Below, piece by piece: positions 27,425 to 36,261 of a stretch of DNA of 64,000 nucleotides (within the stretch, counting starts at the first letter, position 1; each line of letters opens with the position of its first letter). Below the pieces are notes generated by a model. That model was not told the DNA's origin. It saw only the letters and a list, made by a program, of their open reading frames with translations, and searched no databases. The stretch lies in NCBI GenBank assembly GCA_018267615.1, contig JAFDYD010000004.1, forward strand, positions 210,432 to 274,431. The letters are read 5' to 3'. The position numbers were made by a program, and so were the translations under genes. This stretch comes from Bacteroidota bacterium (GTDB taxonomy: Bacteria > Bacteroidota > Bacteroidia > Chitinophagales > Chitinophagaceae).

Positions 27425-29107
27425 TCAGAGGTTTGGACTTTGAAATCCGAGTCTCTTCATTCCTTTTTTTATTTCAGGACAACTCATAAATAAATTCCAA
27501 AGTAATCCTGAGCGATAATTTTCAATCATCACGATTTGCGGGCCCTGGTCAATAGCCAGGTAAGAACTTGCGAACCAGATATCGGTTAAATTAAATGCAT
27601 CTTTGAAACCATATTGTCCCCAAATTCTATCTCCTAATTTGTAGTAGAAGAATTTCAATGCATTCATCGACTCCACCGGGGTGTAAGGAAGAGAAGATAT
27701 CGCGGCGGTAGGTGATATCGTTCCATTATCATTTGTTGGTGAATGCGCATCATATCCGTTTTGCTGATCGCTGGCTGTAAGTCCCCAACAAATATTACTA
27801 TATCCATTAAATTTAGACGTGTTGGTAACGCAATAGCTATAATTTATTTTTGTGTGATTTGTATTTTGTGTCCAGTAGTTCGCATATGCATCACTGAGAT
27901 TATTTGGATTGATGCCCAGAAAAGAATAATGTGCAAAGAATAATGGGCCGCCCATTTCCGGGCCGAGCGGTAATTGAATTCCAAAATAAGATTGGCCATT
28001 TTGAATACTTCCATTTACTGCCCATCCATTATCGTAAACTGATTTAGGAATTGAATCGGTATTCGAAGAAGCTGCTAACACATATACGATCATCGCTTCA
28101 TTCCATCCTCTTATTCCCATATTGATTGCCCAGTTATAATCCGGACTCCAGTGCCAATACAAAACATCCTGGTTATTTTGACGGAACCAATTCCATTCAA
28201 CAGCATTCCAAATTAGATTGATATTATTTCTCAGACTTATTTCTGTAGCATCAGAATTGCTATTAAAAAATTGTCTTGCGCAAAGTAGTCCTTGAAGAAG
28301 ATAAGAAGTTTCTACAAGATCAGCGCCATCGTCCTGCTGACTGAAAGGTTGTGTGTCGCCAGTAGCTCCGTTTATCCAATGCGGAAAAGCACCATGATAG
28401 CTGTGCGCTTTTGTTTGAAGAAAATTCACGATCTGGGTTATGCGATTTAATCCGTCTACACGCGAAATAAAATTTCTGCTAATACCAGTAAGAATACTCA
28501 TCACACCAAAACCTGTGCCACCAGTAGTTACTATATCGTTTGATTGATCTCGTTCTCTTGCCATTCCGGAAGTAGGATGACCAAAATCCCAGAAATATTT
28601 AAAAGTTTGTTGTTGCACTAAGGTCAGCAATGCACTGTCTGTGATTTGCGGAAATTTATCCGAAGAATCAATCGAAGTCGTCAATGATAAACTGACAGCG
28701 GAATGCAATAGTCCTTTGCTTTGTGATCTTAAACTTGTTGAAACAGCAAGAGCATATTTTGAAATTGGTTGCAGGGCTGATGATGATTGAATCACCAGCG
28801 TACTGTCGTTGTTTTCAAAAGTAGGAGTATAGGGTACGGATGATCCTGCATTGTCTTTAAAGCTGACCGCATTGTCAATAGAACTATGATCGATTGCAAC
28901 AGGGAAATAAAATTTAATAACGGCTGATCGGTTCACATTATAATAAACAACACCATCATTTTTACCATCCACTTTCAAGGAAGAAAGAATAAAAGGCTGA
29001 GGTACCTGTTCCACCGGCGGAGGCGTTGATGATTTTTTTGAACATCCCGCAATTATCGGTGAGGCGAGAAAAATAATTGCATACTTATACAAGTTCATAG
29101 ATGTCAT
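27425..29107 (-). CDS. GH144-type glucanase lipoprotein with N-terminal Ig-like domain (paralogue 3)
   Basis: A 560-residue lipoprotein (lipobox IIAGC), so probably displayed at the cell surface or outer membrane. Residues about 35-155 form an Ig-like domain (Big_5/SbsA type), followed by the PF10091 barrel with RYFWDFGHPTSGMARERD-like, VETSYLLQGLL, IRGWNEAMIVYVLAASS, ISPTAAISSLPYTP and DQGPQIVMIENYRSGL blocks. The ATG overlaps the preceding stop as ATGA, implying coupling; a second ATG three codons in is equally usable. This diverged surface form plausibly makes the first cuts, leaving fragments for SusCD and the soluble paralogues. Confidence 0.85.
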   Translation of the reverse strand: MTSMNLYKYAIIFLASPIIAGCSKKSSTPPPVEQVPQPFILSSLKVDGKNDGVVYYNVNRSAVIKFYFPVAIDHSSIDNAVSFKDNAGSSVPYTPTFENNDSTLVIQSSSALQPISKYALAVSTSLRSQSKGLLHSAVSLSLTTSIDSSDKFPQITDSALLTLVQQQTFKYFWDFGHPTSGMARERDQSNDIVTTGGTGFGVMSILTGISRNFISRVDGLNRITQIVNFLQTKAHSYHGAFPHWINGATGDTQPFSQQDDGADLVETSYLLQGLLCARQFFNSNSDATEISLRNNINLIWNAVEWNWFRQNNQDVLYWHWSPDYNWAINMGIRGWNEAMIVYVLAASSNTDSIPKSVYDNGWAVNGSIQNGQSYFGIQLPLGPEMGGPLFFAHYSFLGINPNNLSDAYANYWTQNTNHTKINYSYCVTNTSKFNGYSNICWGLTASDQQNGYDAHSPTNDNGTISPTAAISSLPYTPVESMNALKFFYYKLGDRIWGQYGFKDAFNLTDIWFASSYLAIDQGPQIVMIENYRSGLLWNLFMSCPEIKKGMKRLGFQSPNL

Positions 29108-32100
29108 TTTTTGTATTTGAGAAAAACGAGGCTGTCATTATTCTTAGCTTCTACTAAAATATTTCCAAACTTTTCTGTATGCAGCCACTGAAGATCGCGC
29201 ACCTGGCCTTTCGTGTCCAATAATTTTTCCTGTTGAATTGTATAGTTATTGTTTCTTTTATCAATATCAAAAATTTGCAAGGAAGCCGCGTCATAGCGTC
29301 CTTCATAAGGTAAAACACCAAAGAAATTTCCACCTTCGATAAGTGTGTGTGAAGATGTAATAGACTGAAAGGCAAATATGGGCGATAATTGCATAGGATC
29401 TGACAGATCCTTTCTTACAAAATTTCCTTTGCCATCATTTAGAAAAATTGAAGAGCCCAAAACTTCTGCTTTTAATTCCATATAATCCTTGAATAAATCA
29501 TAGAACATATAGTCAACAGTTTTTCCTGCTACTTCACTGTAGGTTAAATATGCCTTTTTCAAAACCGGCAAAGCTCTTTCCAGTTCATCCTTTTGTAAAA
29601 AAGTATATTTCTCTCCGTTGATCTTGTAGGTCATCACCTGCTCGACAGTTCCATTGTTATCAAAATCTTTCACATATAAATTCAATGGTCCCTGTTTGCC
29701 GGAGAATAATTTTGAATTGTGTCCCCAATTGCCGGCTAGTATATCCGCATATCCATCACCGTTAATATCTTTTATATAGAGTGATTGCCACAAACCGGTG
29801 GATTGCGGAATATCCATCGCTTTGAAAACACCTTTGTTATTGATGAATATTTTCATGGGCATCCATTCTCCCGTTACAATCAAATCCACCCATCCATCAT
29901 TGTTTAAATCTGCAAATGAAGATGTGGTTACGATCCCAATATCTTTTAGCCCAATAACAGATTCATCAGCCATTCTGAAATTTCCTTTACCATCATTCAG
30001 CAACAGATAAGAAGATTGAGGGTATCCATATTTGCGAGCGTCTGCCAGTCCGCCGACAAAAATATCATTACTGCCATCCTTGTTAATATCTGCTATAGTA
30101 ACACATGATTTATTGGCGAGAATGGCAGGCAGTCCATTCACAGATTCATGAAAATTTCCTTTACCATCATTGATATATAAATGATCCGCGAGTGCAGGAT
30201 TTCCATTTTCATCTTCATTGCCTCCGCTTACAACATACAAATCTGGATTGTTGTCATTATTCGCGTCGAAGAAAATTGCGGCGACTTCATCAGCAGCTAT
30301 ATTTTTTTTGAATAGCGCGGTATCGGAACTTATAAATTTTCCATCTTTTGTTTGAATCATCAGTACACCGGGCTGCCCCTTTGCACCACAAACAAAAAAA
30401 TCATCCAGCCCATCTTTATTTACATCGCCAACGGCAAGTTTCGGTCCACGGGTAGATTGCATATGTGGAATGAGATATTGATAACCGAAATCATTAAAAT
30501 CATTTTCCCGGTGTTTCCATCCGATATTAATTTGTTGACTGATATCTTCAAATATTTCCTGGTGTTTCGGAAAAAATGATTCGTAGTTGAAATTTATAGT
30601 AGCGTCTTTTTGATTTATTGATAGTTGTTTGTTGATCGCCGGATTTTTGATGAGCTGATATTTTTGATTGGGCCAAACGATTATCAAACTGTCGATATGG
30701 TTGATGCTATCCAGGCCAAAATGAAGCCTGGTATCGGAGGATGACATAAATCCCCTGGTAAGCATCAGTTGCTGGTATTGCATTTTGCCACCTGCGAAGA
30801 GATAAGCTTTCGCGCCGATGCCGTTAGTATTGAAACTATCACCTTTGAATGCAAGTGATAAATAATTTTTTGCCGGAGAATTATTTTTCAGAATAATGGC
30901 CGGAGCATTTAGGCAATTAATGACCATATCAAGTTTTCCATCATTATCCAGATCCGCATAGGCGGCACCGTTATAATATCCTTTCATGCCTTGTGTTCCC
31001 CAGGGTTCGCTGACATCGGTAAAATGCAAATCTCCATCTCCCTTATAAAAAAAAGGATGAGAAGCGCCATCGGGCATTTTGCTTAAAGCTTCATCATCTA
31101 ATTTATCTGAGCTGTTTAAAACTTTATGATTGTAGATATCAGAAATAAAGCGGACATAATCGAGATCGACCGGGCGCTTGACGATTCCACTGGATATAAA
31201 AAGATCTTTATTTCCATCGTTATCGAAATCTGCAAACAGAGGCGACCAACTCCAATCGGTAGCGAACACTCCCGCCATCAACGCAATATCGCTGTAACTT
31301 TTTCCATCTCCATTATTTCTTTGCAAACAATTTCTTGATACCTGTTGCTGGTAACCGTTCTTGGTAATCTTCTGATTGTAGATATCAAAATGCTCATCGC
31401 TGCCATAAGTCTTCAGCGTTTTTTCATCTGGTGGTAACATATCAACAGTAACGATATCTAATTGTCCATCATTATTGTAATCGGCAGCATCATTGCCCAT
31501 ACTAAACCTGCTGTAGTGATTAAAATGTTGTGCGCCTGACTCAGTAAATGTTCCATTGCCATTATTCAAATAGTAATAATCATTTTCGTGGAAATCGTTG
31601 CCAACATAAATATCATTCCACCCATCGTTATTAAAATCACCGACAGCAATTCCCAATCCATAACCAAGATTGCTTTGATAAATGCCAGCCTGCGCAGAAA
31701 TATCAACAAATTTTCTTTGACCATTTACAAGGTCATTGCGATATAACTTATCACCGGAATACGGATCGAATTTTCTTCTGTTGCTTGTATCAACAATATT
31801 TGCGTTTGGCTGATGGGATTGATTCAATACATAACAATCGAGATCACCATCATTATCAAAATCAAAAAATGCTGCTTGTGTTGAAAAGCCGGAAAAATTT
31901 AATCCATATAGAGCGCTCTGTTCGGTGAAAGTGACCTCACCCCGGCCCTTTCCTGAAGGAGAGGGAGTAGCGCCATTATTGATGAATAGTTCGTTGTGGC
32001 CTTTTAATTCGTGTGTATTTGCAACAGCAGACACATAGATGTCGAGATATCCATCCCCATTTACATCCGCCATCGTTACTCCTGTGCACCAATCAGACGT

Positions 32101-32415
32101 ACCTGCAACGCCGGCCTTTTCAGTGATATCTTCAAATTCGAAATTGCCTTTATTAAGATAAAGTTTGTTATGACCTTTGCTATTGGCAGTAAAATAAATA
32201 TCGGGCAATCCATCATTATTAATATCACCAACAGCTACGCCGCCACCGTTATAATAATATAGATAATAAAGAATACTGAAACGATCTTTTTTTTCCAGGG
32301 TATTGGCAAAATCAATTTTTGTTTTCGAAGATGAAAGATTTGTAAACATACTATCCGGATGATTGCAGGAGACAAAGGTGAATAGCAGTAACAAAAAAGC
32401 AATCGTCGATTTCAT
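29104..32415 (-). CDS. FG-GAP/VCBS repeat lipoprotein with ASPIC/UnbV domain
   Basis: An 1103-residue lipoprotein (lipobox FVSC). Repeats with calcium-binding signatures of the DxNxDGxxD kind recur through most of the length (GDINNDGLPDIY, ADVNGDGYLDIY, GDFNNDGWNDIY, ADLDNDGKLDMV, GDVNKDGLDDFF, ADINKDGSNDIF, ADLNNDGWVDLI, KDINGDGYADIL), predicting one or more beta-propellers. An ASPIC/UnbV-type segment lies about residues 515-590 (GIGAKAYLFAGGKMQYQ, LHFGLDS). Such CRTAC1-like proteins often adjoin SusCD in Bacteroidota; their function is unsettled, with adhesion or glycan scaffolding proposed. It overlaps paralogue 3 by 4 bp. An in-frame palindromic sequence is inserted near residue 153. Confidence 0.87.
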   Translation of the reverse strand: MKSTIAFLLLLFTFVSCNHPDSMFTNLSSSKTKIDFANTLEKKDRFSILYYLYYYNGGGVAVGDINNDGLPDIYFTANSKGHNKLYLNKGNFEFEDITEKAGVAGTSDWCTGVTMADVNGDGYLDIYVSAVANTHELKGHNELFINNGATPSPSGKGRGEVTFTEQSALYGLNFSGFSTQAAFFDFDNDGDLDCYVLNQSHQPNANIVDTSNRRKFDPYSGDKLYRNDLVNGQRKFVDISAQAGIYQSNLGYGLGIAVGDFNNDGWNDIYVGNDFHENDYYYLNNGNGTFTESGAQHFNHYSRFSMGNDAADYNNDGQLDIVTVDMLPPDEKTLKTYGSDEHFDIYNQKITKNGYQQQVSRNCLQRNNGDGKSYSDIALMAGVFATDWSWSPLFADFDNDGNKDLFISSGIVKRPVDLDYVRFISDIYNHKVLNSSDKLDDEALSKMPDGASHPFFYKGDGDLHFTDVSEPWGTQGMKGYYNGAAYADLDNDGKLDMVINCLNAPAIILKNNSPAKNYLSLAFKGDSFNTNGIGAKAYLFAGGKMQYQQLMLTRGFMSSSDTRLHFGLDSINHIDSLIIVWPNQKYQLIKNPAINKQLSINQKDATINFNYESFFPKHQEIFEDISQQINIGWKHRENDFNDFGYQYLIPHMQSTRGPKLAVGDVNKDGLDDFFVCGAKGQPGVLMIQTKDGKFISSDTALFKKNIAADEVAAIFFDANNDNNPDLYVVSGGNEDENGNPALADHLYINDGKGNFHESVNGLPAILANKSCVTIADINKDGSNDIFVGGLADARKYGYPQSSYLLLNDGKGNFRMADESVIGLKDIGIVTTSSFADLNNDGWVDLIVTGEWMPMKIFINNKGVFKAMDIPQSTGLWQSLYIKDINGDGYADILAGNWGHNSKLFSGKQGPLNLYVKDFDNNGTVEQVMTYKINGEKYTFLQKDELERALPVLKKAYLTYSEVAGKTVDYMFYDLFKDYMELKAEVLGSSIFLNDGKGNFVRKDLSDPMQLSPIFAFQSITSSHTLIEGGNFFGVLPYEGRYDAASLQIFDIDKRNNNYTIQQEKLLDTKGQVRDLQWLHTEKFGNILVEAKNNDSLVFLKYKK
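31935..31969. repeat. Palindromic repeat sequence inside the FG-GAP gene
   Basis: CCTCACCCCGGCCCTTTCC... resembles the CTCTCC/GGAGAG palindromic element common in bacterial intergenic DNA. Here it is in frame and adds a stretch reading about TPSPSGKGRGEV between two FG-GAP repeats. Base composition differs sharply from the flanks. Confidence 0.5.
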
Positions 32416-32422
32416 TTTGCGA

Positions 32423-33691
32423 TTAATGTTTATTTTTTTTCGTATGCGAAATTATCGTCGTCATGATTTTTTTTGTTTCATCGGGATAGATGGCAATAAA
32501 ATGAGAACGTATCATAGCAGCAGTAGGATTTTTTTGACCAGCTATTAATTCAGTAATAGAATTTGAAGATTTTAGCGGCATGTGACAATTGATACAGTCT
32601 TGTTTTATGGCATTGCCGATTGTTGCTGTCATTTTACAGGTGTGCGCTGTTTGATCATTATGACAACTCATGCATCTTTGAGAAAACAAAGCAGTTTGTC
32701 CTCTTTCATTTTCGTGTGTGTTATGACAAGTGATGCATGTCATCGTAGTACTCATCTTGAAACACTTGCTTGCCCTAAGCAATCCAAATTGATTTCCGTG
32801 TACATCAATGCTATCAGGATTAGGAGGTGTTTGATCGATATTAAAATAGTCCGTTAATTTATCACCAGCAGTAAATTGAAAAGATGCTGTTGTTTTTTGC
32901 AATCTTCCTCCGTGGCATAAGCCACATAAATCCAGTTTTTGTTCTCTTGTAAATTTTGCCGGGTTGATAATATATTTTCCAACTGTGTCGGTTGGATTTT
33001 GTGTTTGGAAAGCAACATGCTTTGCAGCGGGACCGTGACATTTTTCACAATCGACGCCATAGATGATATGATCGCGATTAAATTCTTCCGGTTCAACTCC
33101 CGGAGCTGAAATTTTTTGTGCGAATGTGCTATGACATTCGAGGCAGCGTGATGTGATGGGCCTGTTGAAAATCACGGGATGTGTTGGAAACTGTGGACTG
33201 TTTGCCCATTGTTTCGCTGCGGTAAAATATGAAACTGGTAATTGATAGATCCTGTTTTTAAAACGAGTTGCATAGGTTTGTCCCTTCGACGCCGAACCGA
33301 AAATAATGTCAAACCGTTTGGTGATTCTTTCGATTCCCTGGTAATATCCGACCTGGAAAAATCCACTGTCCCTTTTCTCCATCATTACAGTCATGTTAGA
33401 ATCATAGACGTATTTATTTTTTCCCGGTTCAAAACTTCCTTTGATATATTTCTCAAGTGCAGGTCTTGTGGTGAGATAATGTGCGGTGAGGATATGCTTG
33501 TTGTAAATATTTTTATGACAACTGATGCATGCATCAGAGCCAGCGAATTCATCAAAATTTACTTTGGTGGTTGGAGGAGCTGAAACTGTTTTTTCTTTTT
33601 CTTTATCGATGCATTTTGTAAATAAAAAAACAAATGAAACTATGATGGAAATAGTAATTATGTAACGGGAATATTTTTTAATTTCCTTCAT
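32423..33691 (-). CDS. Seven-haem c-type cytochrome lipoprotein
   Basis: A 422-residue protein with seven CXXCH haem-attachment motifs: CISCH, CLECH, CEKCH, CGLCH, CITCH, CMSCH and CINCH. The N-terminus is a hydrophobic helix ending FTKC, so a lipoprotein or an anchored protein facing the periplasm is likely. Extra His residues (for example HKNIYNKH, THENE) could supply distal haem ligands. It resembles multihaem cytochromes of the NapC/NrfA-unrelated 'cytochrome c family' type; no NrfA-like CXXCK site is present. It starts just after the terminator of the SusCD unit and 7 bp before the FG-GAP gene, so it is transcribed with the GH144 genes. Electron-transfer role is certain in kind, partner unknown. 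Confidence 0.88.
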   Translation of the reverse strand: MKEIKKYSRYIITISIIVSFVFLFTKCIDKEKEKTVSAPPTTKVNFDEFAGSDACISCHKNIYNKHILTAHYLTTRPALEKYIKGSFEPGKNKYVYDSNMTVMMEKRDSGFFQVGYYQGIERITKRFDIIFGSASKGQTYATRFKNRIYQLPVSYFTAAKQWANSPQFPTHPVIFNRPITSRCLECHSTFAQKISAPGVEPEEFNRDHIIYGVDCEKCHGPAAKHVAFQTQNPTDTVGKYIINPAKFTREQKLDLCGLCHGGRLQKTTASFQFTAGDKLTDYFNIDQTPPNPDSIDVHGNQFGLLRASKCFKMSTTMTCITCHNTHENERGQTALFSQRCMSCHNDQTAHTCKMTATIGNAIKQDCINCHMPLKSSNSITELIAGQKNPTAAMIRSHFIAIYPDETKKIMTTIISHTKKNKH

Positions 33692-33732
33692 TCTTTATTT
33701 GTTGTTCTCTTGTGTGGCAAAGCAGAAGGATA

Positions 33733-33778
33733 AAATTATTAAGGGTTGCAAATTAATCTGCAACCCTTAATAATTTTT
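33733..33778 (-). terminator. Strong symmetric terminator after the LamG gene
   Basis: 19 bp (33733-33751) are perfectly complementary to 33760-33778 with an 8-nt loop. The stem ends in A/T tracts that read as T runs on either strand, so it can work both ways. It separates sigma-fecR-susC-susD-LamG from the cytochrome-GH144 part of the locus. Confidence 0.85.
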
Positions 33779-33791
33779 TTGTAAATATTAT

Positions 33792-34628
33792 TTATTGATG
33801 ATTGGTGTACAAAGCTGATATCTCAGCGGCAGACAATGTTGTACCATAAAGCCTGACGTTGTCAATTAGTCCGGGAAATCCTGCCATCCAGGTATTGCCA
33901 GGATAATCGCCCTTGATGCCCGCGGCCTGTTGAAATCCTCCAAGTACTAATTTAGAAGAATTTTCAAACACGATACTTTGGTGCGCCTTCTGGTCGAATT
34001 GAACTCCGTCGCGATAAACTGTACCTGTTGAATCGGCAACACTGTAAGTAAATGCAATCTGGTGCCACTGGCCATCATACATGTGCGGCCATGCATGCGT
34101 AAAATTATAGCCTGCAAAATTCCAGTTGTCACCATTGTTCTTATCGCCAAAATGTATTTTCAAATCCATCGAGTCGGTAGTTCCCTTCGTATTGTTATCA
34201 GCATAAAAGACAATATTGCTCCAAAAGTTATTTGAATTGGCGAATGCCAATACACCAACTGCGTGGTTATTGTCTTTTTGTGCAAGCGTGATATTGATCC
34301 AGAATGAAATGGTAAAATCAGTTGATCCTCCAAAATCATTAGCCGAAGGATAATCGACATAGCCATTTTGCGATCCGTCAAATTGAACTGCCTGACCCGA
34401 TACGCCGGCTGCGTATGATGCATTATTATCTGTTCCGAAATTTGCGCGAATGCTGTCTACATTGCTTCCATCCATCGCGGCATAGAATTTAAGCGGACCA
34501 CCGGGAGGATTTGAATCCTTTGGATAATCTCCTAATGAGGGACGGTCCATTTTCTGACAACTTGCAATTACAATACCCATTGTCAAAACAAGCATTCCGC
34601 TTTTGGATATTTTATTTATGAAGTACAT
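33792..34628 (-). CDS. LamG-domain lipoprotein
   Basis: About 278 residues. The signal peptide ends in lipobox VIASC; residues about 40-275 form a LamG/concanavalin-like lectin fold (FTISFWINI, GQWHQIAFTYS, ALYTNHQ end). The start at 34628 gives a normal lipoprotein signal; an ATG at 34664 would add 12 residues. Its position directly after susD is the slot usually held by surface glycan-binding proteins (SusE/F-like), so a glycan-binding role is inferred. Confidence 0.85.
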   Translation of the reverse strand: MYFINKISKSGMLVLTMGIVIASCQKMDRPSLGDYPKDSNPPGGPLKFYAAMDGSNVDSIRANFGTDNNASYAAGVSGQAVQFDGSQNGYVDYPSANDFGGSTDFTISFWINITLAQKDNNHAVGVLAFANSNNFWSNIVFYADNNTKGTTDSMDLKIHFGDKNNGDNWNFAGYNFTHAWPHMYDGQWHQIAFTYSVADSTGTVYRDGVQFDQKAHQSIVFENSSKLVLGGFQQAAGIKGDYPGNTWMAGFPGLIDNVRLYGTTLSAAEISALYTNHQ

Positions 34629-34666
34629 GGATAATTTTTTTTGAGTTAAACTAAAATGAAACATTC

Positions 34667-36241
34667 TCAATAATCAGGATTCTGAACCAATACATTTCCG
34701 GATAAATCGATTGCCGGTTGCGGGATCGGATACAGTGCATTTTTCGGTGTGTATCCCAATCCTGAAAGAACTGTTGTTGCATCGCCCCATCTCACAAGAT
34801 CGTTGAAGCGATATCCTTCCATTGCAAATTCCCATCTTCTTTCATTTTTGATTGCAGTTCGCATCGTTGCCTGATCTGTAAATGGAATCGGCGGAACAAT
34901 AGAACGGCCTGCTCCGAGATTTCCACTGGCTCTGTTCCTGATTAATTCGAGGTTTGTTGCAGCAGTTGCACCATCACCAAGTTCATTCGATGCTTCTGCC
35001 AACATTAGTATCACATCAGCATACCGGATGATCCTATGGTTTATCCAATCTGCCCCACCTGATGCGCCGATTTGACCAGTGAAGGCACGCATAGCGGGAT
35101 CCGAGTAAACTTTCTTATTCCAATATTTTTGCTCAATATGGCCCGCGGCACCGAGCGGATCGTAAGGGGGTAGCGTAGCGCCATAACCACCCGTTGCAGC
35201 ACCACCATCGAACTGACCGGAATATAGAATGGTAGCAGCTTTGCGGGGATCGGCATTATCCCAATCAGCAACCAGTTTGTCTGTTGGTGTGTTCCATCCC
35301 CAACCGAGATTCCAATCATTTGTTGCACCACCCTGGCGAACATTTTGACAAGTTCCCCACTGCACGCCCTGATTGTTTGTACCATTTTCACCAATGGTAA
35401 CCTGCATTTCAAAAATTGATTCAGGACCATTTTTACCCACGCCATTCAATCCATCTTTCCATATGTCTGTGAAATTTGTTGCGAGTTGATATTGTCCCGA
35501 ATTTATGACTGCGTTACAATGTGCAACTACCGAATCCCAATGCTGTCTTTGAATATGCGTTTGAGCAGCCAATGCATTTGCTGCGCCGCGTGTTAAACGA
35601 CCGGGGAATCTGTTGACGCCTGCAACTTCCCAATTGAGTGGTAAATATCTTACAGCAACATTTAAATCTGAATCAATCAATTTGTATAAATCATCGACTG
35701 ATGCTTTTGGACGAATTCCGGCAGCAGCATTCGTGTAATAAAAATTGATCAGAGGAACCTGTCCATAAGCTTTCACCAATTCAAAATAAGAATAAGCTCT
35801 GAAGAAACATGCTTCACCAATATTTACGAGAGAAGCGTCGTCAGTAAGCTTTAATGAATCGGCTGTGAAAAGCTCTTTGTTACAAAGGTTGATCATATAA
35901 AAGTGATCGTTCCAATAAGTGTTGGTGGCCCAATCATCTTTTGTATAATTGAAATGTTCAAATTCTGCATTGATTTCCGCACCATCAGTCTGGCTACTTC
36001 CTTTTTGTGCATCATCATCTCTGATACTGTTGAAGTCGAGCCATGGCAGCGTTGAATATCCTGCATATTTTAAAGTGCTGTACAATCCCAAACTCTGCGC
36101 TTCAAGACCTCCCTGATGCAAATCGTCTAATGTTGCGGTCAGCGGTTTGCGGTCGAGAAATTTTTTACAACCTGCAACCGTCAGCAACAACATCGGGACA
36201 GCGATGAGCAAAAGCCATGATGTTTTCTTAATCTTTTTCAT
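34667..36241 (-). CDS. SusD/RagB-family surface glycan-binding lipoprotein
   Basis: A 524-residue lipoprotein (lipobox VAGC) with the SusD architecture: N-terminal SusD-like domain with TPR-like helices (SYFELVKAYGQVPLI), and a C-terminal RagB domain ending with the family signature (NERRWEFAMEGYRFNDLVRWG). The lid partner of SusC, it binds oligosaccharide at the cell surface and closes over the transporter. It lies 20 bp downstream of susC. Start ATG 36241; a TTG two codons upstream is ignored. Confidence 0.95.
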   Translation of the reverse strand: MKKIKKTSWLLLIAVPMLLLTVAGCKKFLDRKPLTATLDDLHQGGLEAQSLGLYSTLKYAGYSTLPWLDFNSIRDDDAQKGSSQTDGAEINAEFEHFNYTKDDWATNTYWNDHFYMINLCNKELFTADSLKLTDDASLVNIGEACFFRAYSYFELVKAYGQVPLINFYYTNAAAGIRPKASVDDLYKLIDSDLNVAVRYLPLNWEVAGVNRFPGRLTRGAANALAAQTHIQRQHWDSVVAHCNAVINSGQYQLATNFTDIWKDGLNGVGKNGPESIFEMQVTIGENGTNNQGVQWGTCQNVRQGGATNDWNLGWGWNTPTDKLVADWDNADPRKAATILYSGQFDGGAATGGYGATLPPYDPLGAAGHIEQKYWNKKVYSDPAMRAFTGQIGASGGADWINHRIIRYADVILMLAEASNELGDGATAATNLELIRNRASGNLGAGRSIVPPIPFTDQATMRTAIKNERRWEFAMEGYRFNDLVRWGDATTVLSGLGYTPKNALYPIPQPAIDLSGNVLVQNPDY

Positions 36242-36261
36242 AATCAAAATTTCTTTAATCG

